In this document: piece by piece, positions 45,844 through 55,472 of the stretch
Layout: every line of letters begins with the position of its first letter
How positions within the stretch are numbered: the first letter of the stretch is position 1
DNA from: Glaciecola sp. XM2
Lineage (GTDB): Bacteria; Pseudomonadota; Gammaproteobacteria; Enterobacterales; Alteromonadaceae
Direction: 5' to 3'
DNA: 64,000 bases
Assembly (NCBI RefSeq): GCF_018595715.1
Contig: NZ_JAHEOJ010000021.1
Coordinates: 1-64,000 of the forward strand
Translations under genes and position numbers: made by a program
The notes under the pieces: generated by a model
Told to the model about the DNA's origin: nothing
The model's database searches: none
What the model saw: only the letters and a program-made list of their open reading frames with translations

Positions 45844-46236
45844 ATGGCAGATACTCAATATTACGGCACAGGCCGTCGCAAAAGCTCTACCGCTCGTGTA
45901 TTTCTTCGTCCAGGTAGTGGTAACATTGTAGTTAACAAACGTCCACTTGACGTGTTCTTCGGTCGTGAAACAGCACAAATGATTGTAAAACAACCATTAG
46001 AGCTTGTTGAAATGACTGAAAAGTTTGACTTATACATCACTGTTTCTGGTGGTGGTATTTCAGGTCAAGCAGGCGCAATTCGTCACGGTATTACACGTGC
46101 ACTTATGGAATATGATGAAGGTCTACGTCCAGCACTTCGCAAAGCAGGTTTTGTTACCCGCGATGCTCGTAAAGTTGAACGTAAGAAAGTGGGTCTACAC
46201 AAAGCGCGTAAGCGTCCACAATTCTCAAAACGTTAA
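45844..46236 (+). CDS. rpsI: 30S ribosomal protein S9
   Basis: Small-subunit protein whose C-terminal tail reaches the P-site tRNA. 130 residues: [16 protein letters not shown] at the N-terminus and the conserved [18 protein letters not shown] tail. AAGGAGCGAGC ribosome binding site before the ATG. Confidence 0.99.
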   Translation: MADTQYYGTGRRKSSTARVFLRPGSGNIVVNKRPLDVFFGRETAQMIVKQPLELVEMTEKFDLYITVSGGGISGQAGAIRHGITRALMEYDEGLRPALRKAGFVTRDARKVERKKVGLHKARKRPQFSKR

Positions 46237-46263
46237 TTCTACGCTGCATTTATGCAAAATTAG

Positions 46264-46296
46264 AAAACCTCGCCTTGGTGCGAGGTTTTTTGTTTT
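46264..46296 (+). terminator. Terminator of rplM-rpsI
   Basis: AAAACCTCG paired with CGAGGTTTT, 8-nt loop, then TTGTTTTT. It starts 28 nt after the rpsI stop. Confidence 0.9.
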
Positions 46297-46602
46297 TGCT
46301 CGAATCATTTTCCCTCAACGGACGTAATTGTTCAGCAAACGCACAAAAAGACTAATGTCGCATAGGCATATTATTTTAGGGTGTGCAAAATAGTTGACTT
46401 AAAACACCAAGAACCTGCCTTTTTTGGCACTAAATCCTTGTGTTTACTAAGTGTTTTCTTTTACCATACGCACAGAATTTTTTTAGCTTGTAATCCTACT
46501 ACCAAAAAAACGCCTCGTTCGACTCTAATTTAACTGGTCGCCATAGGCACAGTAGGAAGCAATAGCAGGTGTAATGCCTGTCTAACCCTCGGAGAACAGT
46601 TG
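46297..46602. other. Intergenic region between rpsI terminator and petA
   Basis: About 300 nt, AT-rich with several T runs, no credible ORF. It should hold the petABC promoter. A TTGACT at 46394-46399 is a possible -35 but has no good -10 at standard spacing. GGAGA at 46591-46595 is the petA ribosome binding site. No convincing RNA structure seen. Confidence 0.5.
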
Positions 46603-47235
46603 ATGAGCGATGTATCAGTCGATGCCAATGAATCAGCACAACAACCCGCTGACGCGCCAAACAGTAACAGGCGTAAGTTCCTTACCGTAGCAACTTCGGT
46701 TGTCGGTGCGGTGGGTGTTGCAGGTGCTGCAGTCCCATTCATTGCTTCATGGCAGCCTAGTGAGCGTGCGAAAGCTGCTGGCGCGGATGTTGAAGTAGAT
46801 ATTAGTGGTGTTAGAGACGGTCAATTAATACGCGTCATGTGGCGAAGCAAGCCAGTATGGGTCGTAAAAAGAACGCCAGAGATTCTTGCATCATTAAACG
46901 TGGTTGAAGATAAGCTTAAAGATCCTAATTCAGAAGCAGAACAACAGCCAGCTTATGCGCAGAATCAACATCGTTCCATAAAAGAAGAATATCTCGTTCT
47001 TGTTGGTATTTGTACACACCTTGGATGCTCACCACAACATTTGGCTGAAGGTGCATTCACTGAGTATGAGCCGGGCGTCAATAATGGCTTCTTCTGTCCA
47101 TGTCATGGGTCAAAATTTGATATGGCGGGTCGAGTGTTTCAAAACGTTCCGGCCGGTCTGAACATGGTTGTTCCACCATATTACTTCATCGATGACAGTA
47201 CTATTCTGATTGGTTCTGACGGGGAGGTTGCTTAA
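46603..47235 (+). CDS. petA: Ubiquinol-cytochrome c reductase, Rieske iron-sulfur subunit
   Basis: Carries the [2Fe-2S] centre that takes electrons from ubiquinol. 210 residues: N-terminal Tat-type signal anchor with NRRKFLTVA followed by a hydrophobic helix (about 25-50), then the Rieske domain with CTHLGCSP and CPCHGSKFD (two Cys-X-His pairs) and the FQNVPAGLNMVVPPY loop. ATG 46603 was used; the in-frame TTG just before it adds one residue. The stop overlaps the petB start (TAATG). Confidence 0.97.
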   Translation: MSDVSVDANESAQQPADAPNSNRRKFLTVATSVVGAVGVAGAAVPFIASWQPSERAKAAGADVEVDISGVRDGQLIRVMWRSKPVWVVKRTPEILASLNVVEDKLKDPNSEAEQQPAYAQNQHRSIKEEYLVLVGICTHLGCSPQHLAEGAFTEYEPGVNNGFFCPCHGSKFDMAGRVFQNVPAGLNMVVPPYYFIDDSTILIGSDGEVA

Positions 47236-48500
47236 TGAACGCTATTTTAAATTGGGTTGAACAGCGCATTCCAATGATGCGCGTTGCAAACCAGCATGCT
47301 ATTCAATATCCCGCACCACGCAACATGAATGTTTGGTACGTGTTTGGGTTTATGGCTACGATTGTATTGGTCAATCAAATTGTGACCGGCATCTGGTTAA
47401 CCATGAACTTTGAGCCTTCAGCTGAGCGCGCTTTCGCTTCAGTTGAATACATTATGCGCGAGGTCGATTACGGTTGGCTTATTCGCTACATGCACAGCAC
47501 CGGCGCTTCGGCGTTTTTCGTGGTTGTGTACCTGCATATGTTCCGCGGAATGATGTACGGTTCTTATCAGAAGCCTAGAGAGTTACTTTGGGTTTTCGGC
47601 ATGCTTATTTATCTAGCGCTTATGGCAGAAGCTTTCATGGGTTATGTATTACCATGGGGCCAAATGAGTTATTGGGGCGCTCAGGTAATTGTATCGCTGT
47701 TCAGTGCGATCCCAATCATCGGCCCAGATCTCGTAGAGTGGATTCAGGGCGATTACGTTATATCTGGTGCAACGCTTAACCGTTTCTTTGCGCTTCACGT
47801 CATTGCATTACCATTAGTCATTGTAATTCTAGTATTCTTGCACATTGTTGCTTTACATGAAGTGGGTTCAAATAACCCTGATGGCGTTAACATCAAACAC
47901 AAAAAAGGCAGTCTCTCAGAAGACGAGAAGACCAAATTTAAGATTCACGAGTACTACACTCAAAAATATGACATTGCAGACGATGTCGTACCTTTCTTCC
48001 CGCACATTGTGTTGAAAGACTTAGTCGCATTCGCCGTGTTCTTGTTTGTATTCTGCTACATATTATTCTTTGCTCCAGAAATGGACGGTAAGTTCCTAGA
48101 GCATCCAAACTTTGAAATTGCCAATCCATTGAAAACCCCTGAGCATATTTTCCCTGTTTGGTACTTCACGCCTTTCTACGCGATTCTAAAAGCGGTTCCA
48201 GATAAGTTAGGTGGTGTACTTACGATGTTTGCTGCTATTGGATTCTTGTTCGCGCTTCCATGGTTTGACCGCAGTAACGTTCGTTCATGGCGCTACAGAA
48301 GTGGCTTACATAAAGTCAACTTGATTGTGTTCGCCATTGTTTTCATCTTCTTAGGGTATTTGGGTGGTACGCCACAAGAAAACTGGAAAATTACTGCATC
48401 TCAAATCGGTACTGTAATGTATTTTGGTTTCTTTATTTTGTTATTTATCTACTCCAAGAATGAGAAGACCAAGCCTGTACCGACGAGGATCCCACGATGA
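47235..48500 (+). CDS. petB: Ubiquinol-cytochrome c reductase, cytochrome b subunit
   Basis: Di-heme membrane subunit with the Qo and Qi sites. 421 residues, eight to nine TM helices: heme histidines in RYMHSTGASAFFVVVYLHMF and FALHVIALPLVIVILVFLH (shortened here by eye), Qo-site motif PEHIFPVWYFTPFYA region, WGQMSYWG in helix C/D. The bacterial-length C-terminus is included (undivided cytochrome b). Coupled to petA and petC by 1-nt and 4-nt overlaps. Confidence 0.97.
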   Translation: MNAILNWVEQRIPMMRVANQHAIQYPAPRNMNVWYVFGFMATIVLVNQIVTGIWLTMNFEPSAERAFASVEYIMREVDYGWLIRYMHSTGASAFFVVVYLHMFRGMMYGSYQKPRELLWVFGMLIYLALMAEAFMGYVLPWGQMSYWGAQVIVSLFSAIPIIGPDLVEWIQGDYVISGATLNRFFALHVIALPLVIVILVFLHIVALHEVGSNNPDGVNIKHKKGSLSEDEKTKFKIHEYYTQKYDIADDVVPFFPHIVLKDLVAFAVFLFVFCYILFFAPEMDGKFLEHPNFEIANPLKTPEHIFPVWYFTPFYAILKAVPDKLGGVLTMFAAIGFLFALPWFDRSNVRSWRYRSGLHKVNLIVFAIVFIFLGYLGGTPQENWKITASQIGTVMYFGFFILLFIYSKNEKTKPVPTRIPR

Positions 48501-49228
48501 AAAAATGGTTAGCAGTTTTATTATTGGCTCCTGGGCTTGCGTTTGCAGCAGGCTCTAACCATCCACTGGATGATGTGGATATTGATTTGACTGATAAAGC
48601 GTCCTTGCAAAACGGCGCTAAAATATTTATGAACTACTGCTTAGGTTGTCACCAAATGCAGTATCAACGTTATCAGCGTACGTTTACCGATTTAGATATC
48701 CCTGAAGATTTGGGTGTTCAGTATTTGCAGTTCACAGGTGAAAAGGTGTCTGATTACATTACCACACCAATGCCTGCTGAGGATGCTGCTGGTTGGTTTG
48801 GTGCTCCGCCACCTGATCTTACATTGGTGGCTAGAGTGAGAGGTCCAGAGTGGCTATACACCTACCTTCGTACGTTTTACGCTGATGACAGCAAAACATT
48901 TGGGGTAAATAACTTAGTATTTCCAAATGTGGGTATGCCACATGTGTTAGAAAGTTTGCAAGGTACACCACGCAAAGTTTACCGTGAAAAGATGGTAGAC
49001 GGTCAAATGCAGGCTACTGAAGTTTTCGATTTGGAAGTCACAGGTGGCAGTATGTCACCCGAAGAGTATGACGCGACTATTCGTGATCTTGTGAATTTCT
49101 TAGAGTACACCGGAGAGCCAACTCGCCTTAAATCTGAAGCGATTGGGCGCGGCGTGTTAATCTTCCTCGTTATCTTCTTTGTGTTCGCGTATTTACTGAA
49201 GAAAGAATACTGGCGAGACATTAAGTAA
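48497..49228 (+). CDS. petC: Ubiquinol-cytochrome c reductase, cytochrome c1 subunit
   Basis: Passes electrons from the Rieske centre to soluble cytochrome c. 243 residues: signal peptide about 1-18 (GLAFAAG), a single c-type heme motif CLGCH, probable axial Met in NVGMPHV, and one C-terminal membrane anchor about 216-235 followed by KKEYWRDIK. Overlaps petB by ATGA. Last gene of petABC. Confidence 0.97.
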   Translation: MKKWLAVLLLAPGLAFAAGSNHPLDDVDIDLTDKASLQNGAKIFMNYCLGCHQMQYQRYQRTFTDLDIPEDLGVQYLQFTGEKVSDYITTPMPAEDAAGWFGAPPPDLTLVARVRGPEWLYTYLRTFYADDSKTFGVNNLVFPNVGMPHVLESLQGTPRKVYREKMVDGQMQATEVFDLEVTGGSMSPEEYDATIRDLVNFLEYTGEPTRLKSEAIGRGVLIFLVIFFVFAYLLKKEYWRDIK

Positions 49229-49253
49229 TACTCTATAATCGCGAGTCATTTTT

Positions 49254-49276
49254 AAGGGGCATGATGCCCCTTTTTA
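49254..49276 (+). terminator. Terminator of petABC
   Basis: GGGGC/GCCCC stem with 5-nt loop, flanked by AA and TTTTT, 26 nt after the petC stop. sspA likely has its own promoter or is reached by read-through. Confidence 0.88.
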
Positions 49277-49334
49277 CGCATTAGCTTTAATCATATTTTC
49301 AGTTCTTTTTTATAAAGAACGCGGAGGTTCTTAA

Positions 49335-49967
49335 ATGGCAGTTGCCACCAATAAACGTTCTATCATGACATTGTTTTCCGACAATATTGACATCTATAGC
49401 CATCAAGTACGCATCGTACTGGCAGAAAAAGGTGTAGGCGTAGAAATTATTTTCACTGAACCCACGCAATTGAACGAAGAGCTCCTTGAGCTAAACCCGT
49501 ATGGCACGGTTCCTACTCTCGTAGATAGAGAGTTAGTGTTATATAAGTCGCACATCATCATGGAATACCTTGATGAGCGTTTCCCTCATCCGCCACTTAT
49601 GCCAGTTTATCCGGTTTCAAGAGGCCAAAGCCGCCTAATGATGCACCGTATTGAACAGGATTGGTATAGTCTCGCAGGGCGTATATTTAGAAATGAAGAG
49701 GGCGCTGAAGAAGCTCGTAGTGAGCTACGCGAAGCTATCCTTAGCCTTGCTCCAGTATTTAGCGAAACGCCATTTTTCATGAGTGAAGAGTTCAGCCTAG
49801 TAGACTGTTACCTAGCACCTTTGTTGTGGCGCTTACCTGCTTTAAACATCACCCTCAGTGGAACAGGTTCACGTGAAGTGAACGCTTATATGAAGCGTAT
49901 TTTCGAACGTGGCTCATTTAAAGCATCACTTACCGATCAAGAGCGCGAAATCCACAACCCTCTGTAG
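49335..49967 (+). CDS. sspA: Stringent starvation protein A
   Basis: GST-fold protein that binds RNA polymerase and modulates sigma-70 and H-NS-related expression under starvation. 210 residues: thioredoxin-like N-domain (MTLFSDNIDIYSHQVRIVLA, NPYGTVPTLVDREL, IIMEYLDERFPHPPLMP, given here as short pieces) and helical C-domain ending near DQEREIHNPL. It lacks a catalytic Cys/Ser at the usual GST position, as in other SspA. Precedes sspB by 37 nt. Confidence 0.95.
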   Translation: MAVATNKRSIMTLFSDNIDIYSHQVRIVLAEKGVGVEIIFTEPTQLNEELLELNPYGTVPTLVDRELVLYKSHIIMEYLDERFPHPPLMPVYPVSRGQSRLMMHRIEQDWYSLAGRIFRNEEGAEEARSELREAILSLAPVFSETPFFMSEEFSLVDCYLAPLLWRLPALNITLSGTGSREVNAYMKRIFERGSFKASLTDQEREIHNPL

Positions 49968-50004
49968 CAAGCGGAGGTAATGTGGATAGAAGGCACTTAT
50001 TGAG

Positions 50005-50400
50005 ATGATGACGTCAAATAAACCTTATCTGGTGAAGGCTTTTTTCGATTGGATTATCGATAATGAGCTGACACCTTATATGGTGATTGATGCCAACGTT
50101 GACGGTACTCAGCTACCAGAGCAATTTGTCAAAGACGGGCAAATTGTGCTGAATGTGTCGCCTAGTGCATGTGTCAACTTTTTCATGGATCTTGAGTGGG
50201 TTTCGTTTCAAGCAAGGTTTGGTGGTCAAGCAATGATTGTGCGCTATCCTATTGCGGCGGTTACGGCTATTTATGCAAAAGAAAATGGTGCAGGTACTGT
50301 TTTTACCCCTGAAACGACTGACAATGACCCACAACCAGAGCCACCAACGCCGCCTTCAAAGCCACCTACTAAAAAGGCAAGTCTGCGGGTTGTAAAGTAA
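50005..50400 (+). CDS. sspB: ClpXP adaptor SspB
   Basis: Delivers ssrA-tagged proteins to ClpXP. 131 residues: folded domain about 5-110 (KPYLVKAFFDWIIDN, the ssrA-binding groove strands VSPSACVNFFMD), a Pro-rich flexible linker, and the C-terminal ClpX-binding peptide SLRVVK. Two tandem ATGs (50005, 50008) are possible starts. Operon partner of sspA. Confidence 0.95.
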   Translation: MMTSNKPYLVKAFFDWIIDNELTPYMVIDANVDGTQLPEQFVKDGQIVLNVSPSACVNFFMDLEWVSFQARFGGQAMIVRYPIAAVTAIYAKENGAGTVFTPETTDNDPQPEPPTPPSKPPTKKASLRVVK

Positions 50401-50407
50401 TACGCAA

Positions 50408-50977
50408 TTAGTTCGTCAATTCCATAACACGAATCACTTTAGTTACACCTGTTACATTACGTGCAACCTCAACTGCAGCAGTGGCTTCTTGTTTAGTAAG
50501 CTTGCCCATTATGAAGACTTCGCTATCTTCAACAATCAGATCTAGCTTTAACAAAGGGACATTTTCATCTGCGGTCATCAAAGTACGAATCTTAGTTCCT
50601 AACCAAATATCATTCATAGTCGCGGTTGCCGGAATAGGTGGGCCTAGGCGAATCTGATTGTGAACCTTTGTAACCTCTGGCACTTTTGATGCGACCAGAG
50701 CTGCATTATTAATAATACTTTGTTGATTTGCTTGGCCGGTTAATAAGACCTGACCGTTGTAGGCATGAACGCTGATTGCCGCGCTTTCATCGGTTCCTTC
50801 AAGCTTATTGATTGCTGAGTTAACCCGAGCTTCTATGGTCTTATCATCTATTTGCGTGCCTACTGTTCTTCTGTCACTTGCAGAGACCGCAGCGGTGCCG
50901 GCAGCGCCTACTGCAACGACAGAAACACAACCACTAAGTTGTGTGAGCAATATGAGTACTAATAGCGCGCGTAACAT
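50408..50977 (-). CDS. dolP: BON-domain outer membrane lipoprotein DolP
   Basis: Division- and outer-membrane-associated lipoprotein (YraP). 189 residues: lipobox LSGC with acylated C17, then two BON domains about 45-110 and 120-187 (ARVNSAINKLEG, HNQIRLGPP, TKIRTLMTADEN). Last gene of lpoA-yraN-diaA-dolP; the gap to diaA is 2 nt. Convergent with sspB. Confidence 0.93.
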   Translation of the reverse strand: MLRALLVLILLTQLSGCVSVVAVGAAGTAAVSASDRRTVGTQIDDKTIEARVNSAINKLEGTDESAAISVHAYNGQVLLTGQANQQSIINNAALVASKVPEVTKVHNQIRLGPPIPATATMNDIWLGTKIRTLMTADENVPLLKLDLIVEDSEVFIMGKLTKQEATAAVEVARNVTGVTKVIRVMELTN

Positions 50978-50979
50978 TC

Positions 50980-51576
50980 TTATGACTCCTCTGAATTAAC
51001 AGGAAATAGGGCGTTGTCGATACAACTACATAGGCTATGAACAACCAGTAAATGCACTTCTTGAATACGCGCTGTTCGGGCCGATGACACTCGTATCTCA
51101 ACGTCATTCACACCAATAAATCCCGCCATTTCACCTCCATCGTTACCTGTTAGCGCAATAATTGTCATATCTCGCGTAAGTGCTACCTGCATCGCGTTTA
51201 TGATATTTTCCGAATTCCCGTTACTGCAAATGGCCACTAAAATATCACCGCCTTGACCAAGCGCCTTAACTTTTTTCGAGTATATATCAGCAAATGAAAA
51301 ATCGTTACTAATTGCTGTAAGCGTGGTGCTTTCTCCAGATAAGCATAATGCAGGCAAGGGGGGGCGGTGCCTTTCATGACGATTGATAAGCTGAGAGGCA
51401 AGATACTGCGCAAGTGCGTCCGAGCCAGCATTACCACAAGTCATGACTTTGTTGCCTCTAATCAATGCTTCAATCATCATGTTGGCGGCTTTTTCAACCG
51501 GCTTAGGTAGTTCTTCCAATGCCGCGATCTTTGTTTGTATGCTTTCGGTGAAATCTTTTTTTATGTACTCAAGCAT
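50980..51576 (-). CDS. diaA: DnaA initiator-associating protein DiaA (SIS domain)
   Basis: Binds DnaA and promotes timely initiation in E. coli; related to phosphoheptose isomerase GmhA. 198 residues: [33 protein letters not shown] and [15 protein letters not shown] are diagnostic segments. ATG 51576 is used; a TTG at 51582 sits closer (5 nt) to the AGGAG site and could be the start. Position between yraN and dolP favours DiaA over GmhA. Confidence 0.9.
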   Translation of the reverse strand: MLEYIKKDFTESIQTKIAALEELPKPVEKAANMMIEALIRGNKVMTCGNAGSDALAQYLASQLINRHERHRPPLPALCLSGESTTLTAISNDFSFADIYSKKVKALGQGGDILVAICSNGNSENIINAMQVALTRDMTIIALTGNDGGEMAGFIGVNDVEIRVSSARTARIQEVHLLVVHSLCSCIDNALFPVNSEES

Positions 51577-51599
51577 GCGCAATGTGGCTCCTAATAACG

Positions 51600-51950
51600 C
51601 TATACATTTTTAATCCAGTTAACTTCGTCGCCATCAATTGCAAACAGGTCAATCCTCATATGCGTGTGGTGAAAGTTTAAATCATGTGATTGCAAATAGC
51701 ACATGATTGCACGGGTTAGTTTACGTCTTTTTCCCGTTGTGAACATTTCAGCGGCGCTGCCGTGAGTATTGTTTTCGCGATACTTCACTTCGACGAATAC
51801 CCACTGCTCGTGGTCTTTAAATATGAGGTCAATCTCACCTACTTTGACGCGATAGTTTTCAGCGACAAAGTACAAGCCCTTGTCGATTAGGTATTGTTTT
51901 GCATATTGCTCTGCACAAGCCCCTCTTTTTGAGGCATACCACTGCTTCAT
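51600..51950 (-). CDS. yraN: UPF0102 (YraN) endonuclease-like protein
   Basis: 116-residue restriction-endonuclease-fold protein of unknown role. Motifs: [41 protein letters not shown] (the E-x-K core of PD-(D/E)XK nucleases) and [13 protein letters not shown]. It starts 12 nt after the lpoA stop. Confidence 0.9.
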   Translation of the reverse strand: MKQWYASKRGACAEQYAKQYLIDKGLYFVAENYRVKVGEIDLIFKDHEQWVFVEVKYRENNTHGSAAEMFTTGKRRKLTRAIMCYLQSHDLNFHHTHMRIDLFAIDGDEVNWIKNV

Positions 51951-51962
51951 AAAGACGATAAC

Positions 51963-53858
51963 TTACTGACTCTGAATGCTCAAAGCGTCTAGCTCTCTTT
52001 GCACCACGCCAAAACGATTAATTGACAATTTACCACTTAGCCCCTGAGATGTAATTTGTTCAAATAAACGCATCGTTAGTGCGTGATTACTCAATTGCAT
52101 GGCATCATAACCAAACGAGAATAGACGCAGAAACGTACTTGAAGGTTCATTAAAAAGCTCATCAGCCTGATTTGCTATCGGTGAGCGTCGTCCCTCTGGC
52201 AGTAAGAAAGGCATATCGACAAATACCAAATTCCGTAAATCACGCAGTGTATTGCGGTTCTGCTTATGGTTATAGCTATATGATGTGGCAAAAACAGGCA
52301 GTTGCTCCGCAGTAAACAGGCTCATGCTACTTTCGATAATGGGGTTAATCAGTTCGACTTCGTTAGGTCTTGCGAACACGACAAATGCATCCACATCACG
52401 GCGATTACGCGTGACGCTATGGACCTCTTCGTCAATCAGGTTAGACAGTTGGGTGATACGTCTCTCACTTTGTAAAACGTCCAGCGCAGACCTTATGCCC
52501 GTGCGCATTGAGGTATTATCAGAATAACGAACCGCGCTAGGCGAGGGAGTATTTACATCACGTTTTGTTGCATCCCACTGAGAAAGAAAGGCGTTCGCCA
52601 TGCGGGTAGTGATGCTACTGTTATCATATATCAACACAGGGTTTCTAATGCTCTGATCTCTCATTTTCGCCACCAGTGCAATAGCCTCTTGTTCAGGCGA
52701 TAGCGAAAAGTATTGTCTACTAATATCATTTCTTTGTAATTGCAAAGGACGGTCTACATCATTGAGAAAGATACGCAAAGATTGAGGGGGTGCCAAGCTG
52801 TCCACTGGATCTAAATGTGACTTTAACAACGGGCCGATGATCACGTTAAATTCACCTAAGCTTTCGCTGTTGATTGTTTCAGCAAGTTGCGACTCAGAGC
52901 CTGTATCAATAAATGTAATTAAGGGTGTGTGTTGTGTTGCATCATAACTTCTGTTCGAAACACGGTCGTAATAACCCGCGAGGATCCCTTGCTTTATTGC
53001 TTGTCCCTGACTCTCTAGACGCCCTGTTAGTGGAAGTAATACCGCAATGTTTTGTTGAGTACTAATATCTAATGTTAAGTATTGTTGTATGTGTGATGGT
53101 AAATCAGTTAAGAAGGCTTCATTCGATACATTTTGTACAAATCCAAGCATTTGCTGCTGCTTTTCAACTTCGTTAGAGGTGTCACTTTCGATAATATCGA
53201 GCAGAGCAACGTATTCTTTTAGCTGTGTAAAGCGTGCAGAAAGCGTGTACCTTTGTGAGCGATTGAGTTGCCCTAGCCAGTCAAAAACATGTTGACGCTT
53301 AAATTTATCTAAAGGACTGACGTATGCATCCTGTGACATTAAGGTGCTTAACGCATCATTGTAGTTTTGTGTGTCTGCTAATTGGTAAGCATTAACAATG
53401 TTCATGCGTGCTTGCCAAGCCAAGGGCAGTTCTGCTCTGGTTGTCATTTCCATTTTAGGCGGATTGACTTTATTGCTATGACTGTCAGCGTCGTTCCCGA
53501 TTAATGAGAGTCTGTGCATGAGTGCACACTCATGGGTGACAATTTTGAGCAGTGTGCGTGAGGCTTCGGTTACAAAAATCTGGGTGGCTGTCTGTTCGAT
53601 GATGTTCACGGAAAGACAGTCTTCTTGCATTTGGTATTGTTCAGCGAGGTTTAATAATTTGCTCTCAAGTGACAAAAGGTCGTTTGTAGATTCATACTGC
53701 TCAATGATGGCATCAATGCTGTCTTGCTCTAGCTCGTCGGCTACCGCCGGTGCAGTAGGTTGGCTAATAATATCTGTGCGCTCTTTTTGAGGAGCGGTTG
53801 CACAGCCAAACACAAACACAGCGCCTGCAATCAGCAATAATGAACGGGTTATTCTCAC
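51963..53858 (-). CDS. lpoA: Outer membrane lipoprotein LpoA, activator of PBP1A
   Basis: Stimulates peptidoglycan synthase PBP1A from the outer membrane. 631 residues: signal peptide with lipobox FGC (C19), N-terminal TPR-like helical domain about 30-270, C-terminal periplasmic-binding-protein-like domain about 280-600 (NIAVLLPLTGRLESQGQAIK is the start). GTG 53858 was chosen because AAGGA precedes it by 5 nt and the lipoprotein signal then starts at once (VRITRSLLL); the frame stays open 105 nt further and into the rsmI promoter area. Confidence 0.92.
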   Translation of the reverse strand: MRITRSLLLIAGAVFVFGCATAPQKERTDIISQPTAPAVADELEQDSIDAIIEQYESTNDLLSLESKLLNLAEQYQMQEDCLSVNIIEQTATQIFVTEASRTLLKIVTHECALMHRLSLIGNDADSHSNKVNPPKMEMTTRAELPLAWQARMNIVNAYQLADTQNYNDALSTLMSQDAYVSPLDKFKRQHVFDWLGQLNRSQRYTLSARFTQLKEYVALLDIIESDTSNEVEKQQQMLGFVQNVSNEAFLTDLPSHIQQYLTLDISTQQNIAVLLPLTGRLESQGQAIKQGILAGYYDRVSNRSYDATQHTPLITFIDTGSESQLAETINSESLGEFNVIIGPLLKSHLDPVDSLAPPQSLRIFLNDVDRPLQLQRNDISRQYFSLSPEQEAIALVAKMRDQSIRNPVLIYDNSSITTRMANAFLSQWDATKRDVNTPSPSAVRYSDNTSMRTGIRSALDVLQSERRITQLSNLIDEEVHSVTRNRRDVDAFVVFARPNEVELINPIIESSMSLFTAEQLPVFATSYSYNHKQNRNTLRDLRNLVFVDMPFLLPEGRRSPIANQADELFNEPSSTFLRLFSFGYDAMQLSNHALTMRLFEQITSQGLSGKLSINRFGVVQRELDALSIQSQ

Positions 53859-53966
53859 AACATTCCTTACTTGTCGATTAGGTGAACGTAAAATTCTAAT
53901 ACCTTTCGCAGATTCTACCTTAAAGCTAGGGTAGAATGGCATTTTTCTATCGAGTAGAGTCATTAT

Positions 53967-54812
53967 ATGTCAGACGCAGGTTGCCTGTATATTGTTCCCA
54001 CGCCTATTGGAAATCTTTCTGATATCAGCGCTAGGGCCTTAACTACATTGGCAGAGGTCGATTTAATCGCCGCCGAAGACACACGCCATTCTGCTCGTTT
54101 GTTACAGCACTATCAAATTAGTACGCGTACCATTAGTTTGCATTCCCATAATGAGGCTCAGCGTTCCACGCTTTTAATCGAAAGGTTGCTCAGCGGTCAG
54201 TCGATTGCGCTTATTTCTGATGCCGGTACGCCCTTAATTAGCGACCCAGGTTATACCTTAGTCAACTTATGCAGGTCCCAAAACATTACCGTATCAGCCT
54301 TACCCGGGCCATGTGCCTTGACCACCGCTTTGAGCGCCTCGGGTTTGCCTACTGATACCTTTACATTCTTTGGTTTTTTACCGGTGAAGCAACAAGCTAA
54401 AGCCGCTAAGCTTTTAAGTGCCGCAAACTCTTGTGTGACGAGTATTTTTTATGAATCGCCGCGACGAGTCACCGATACGTTAAGAGCATGTCAGCAAGAG
54501 CTACCAAGCCATACCCGTTATGTATTGGCAAAGGAATTAAGTAAGTCCTATGAGACTTATGTGAGCGGTGACATAGCAGACTTACTTGCTTATTTAGACG
54601 CTGATGCTAGCCATCAAAAAGGTGAGTTTGTGCTGATGCTGCATTGCCCAAATCAGGTTGAGGAGGGGATACCTGAAAGAGCGGCTGCCTTACTCAATCA
54701 ACTTTTGCCAATTATGCCGCCTAAAAAAGCAGCGGGTGTAGTTGCTGAGCATTATGACTTAAACAAAAAGCAGCTTTATGAATATAGCTTACAGGCCAAA
54801 AACGACGGTTAA
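53967..54812 (+). CDS. rsmI: 16S rRNA C1402 2'-O-methyltransferase
   Basis: SAM-dependent tetrapyrrole-methylase-fold enzyme. 281 residues: N-terminal LYIVPTPIGNLSDIS, AEDTRHSARLL, LISDAGTPLISDPGY, ALPGPCALTTALSASG, FYESPRRVTDTL, LAKELSKSYET, all family signatures. Divergent from lpoA, the classical arrangement; convergent with argR. Confidence 0.96.
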   Translation: MSDAGCLYIVPTPIGNLSDISARALTTLAEVDLIAAEDTRHSARLLQHYQISTRTISLHSHNEAQRSTLLIERLLSGQSIALISDAGTPLISDPGYTLVNLCRSQNITVSALPGPCALTTALSASGLPTDTFTFFGFLPVKQQAKAAKLLSAANSCVTSIFYESPRRVTDTLRACQQELPSHTRYVLAKELSKSYETYVSGDIADLLAYLDADASHQKGEFVLMLHCPNQVEEGIPERAAALLNQLLPIMPPKKAAGVVAEHYDLNKKQLYEYSLQAKNDG

Positions 54813-54818
54813 CGGGTG

Positions 54819-55283
54819 CTAAACACTATCAAATAGGTCTTGAACACGCTGACGTAATTCTTCTATCTTGGTAATGTCAGCAGGCGCAATGAAAATGGTA
54901 TCATCCCCGGCAATGGTGCCTAATACGCCGTCTGTATGGCTTAGTGAGTCAAGCAAGCGTGCAATCAACTGCGCAGCACCTGGGCTTGTGCGAATAATTA
55001 CCATAACATTATTGTGTACAATATCTAATACAAGCTGCTTGAGAGGACTCTTTGCAGTTGGCATACCTAGTTCTGGCGGAAGGCAGTAGACCATATCCCC
55101 ACGAGCATCTCGCGTACGAACGGCACCAAACTTACTGAGCATACGAGACACTTTTGATTGACTTATATTGTCAAAGTTACGGGCTTTCAATGCGCTGACT
55201 ATCTCACCTTGGGAGCCGTAACTCTCTGTATTGATGATTTCTTTAAATGCCTTAACAAGCGCGTCTTGTTTGTTTGAGCTCAT
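54819..55283 (-). CDS. argR: Arginine repressor ArgR
   Basis: L-arginine-dependent hexameric regulator, also a cer/dif-type accessory factor in enteric bacteria. 154 residues: N-terminal winged helix about 1-72 ([19 protein letters not shown]), C-terminal hexamerisation and Arg-binding domain with [13 protein letters not shown]. Divergent from mdh, as in E. coli and Vibrio. I could not find a clear ARG box pair in the divergent region. Confidence 0.95.
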   Translation of the reverse strand: MSSNKQDALVKAFKEIINTESYGSQGEIVSALKARNFDNISQSKVSRMLSKFGAVRTRDARGDMVYCLPPELGMPTAKSPLKQLVLDIVHNNVMVIIRTSPGAAQLIARLLDSLSHTDGVLGTIAGDDTIFIAPADITKIEELRQRVQDLFDSV

Positions 55284-55404
55284 AACTGATGTATCACACT
55301 GCCAAATTTAGGCGTTATTGTGCAGTATGCGCTTGGCTTTATCAATTTATCTGACCGTAAAAATAACTTTATGCACAATTTGCCTGCATCAGACCAATGT
55401 GTCA

Positions 55405-55433
55405 TTGAGATATCATTTTATTTAGATTATTCT
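55405..55433 (+). promoter_or_regulatory. Candidate sigma-70 promoter of mdh
   Basis: TTGAGA (5/6), 17-nt spacer, TATTCT (4/6). Leader about 33 nt before the ATG at 55473. Confidence 0.55.
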
Positions 55434-55472
55434 CACGCTCGAATTTAACGCCTTCAGATTAGGAGATTGAAC

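Noticed and set aside
55284-55472. ARG boxes in the argR-mdh region
   Set aside because: AT-rich stretches such as AACTTTATGCACAATT resemble half-sites, but no paired 18-bp match to the consensus was found.
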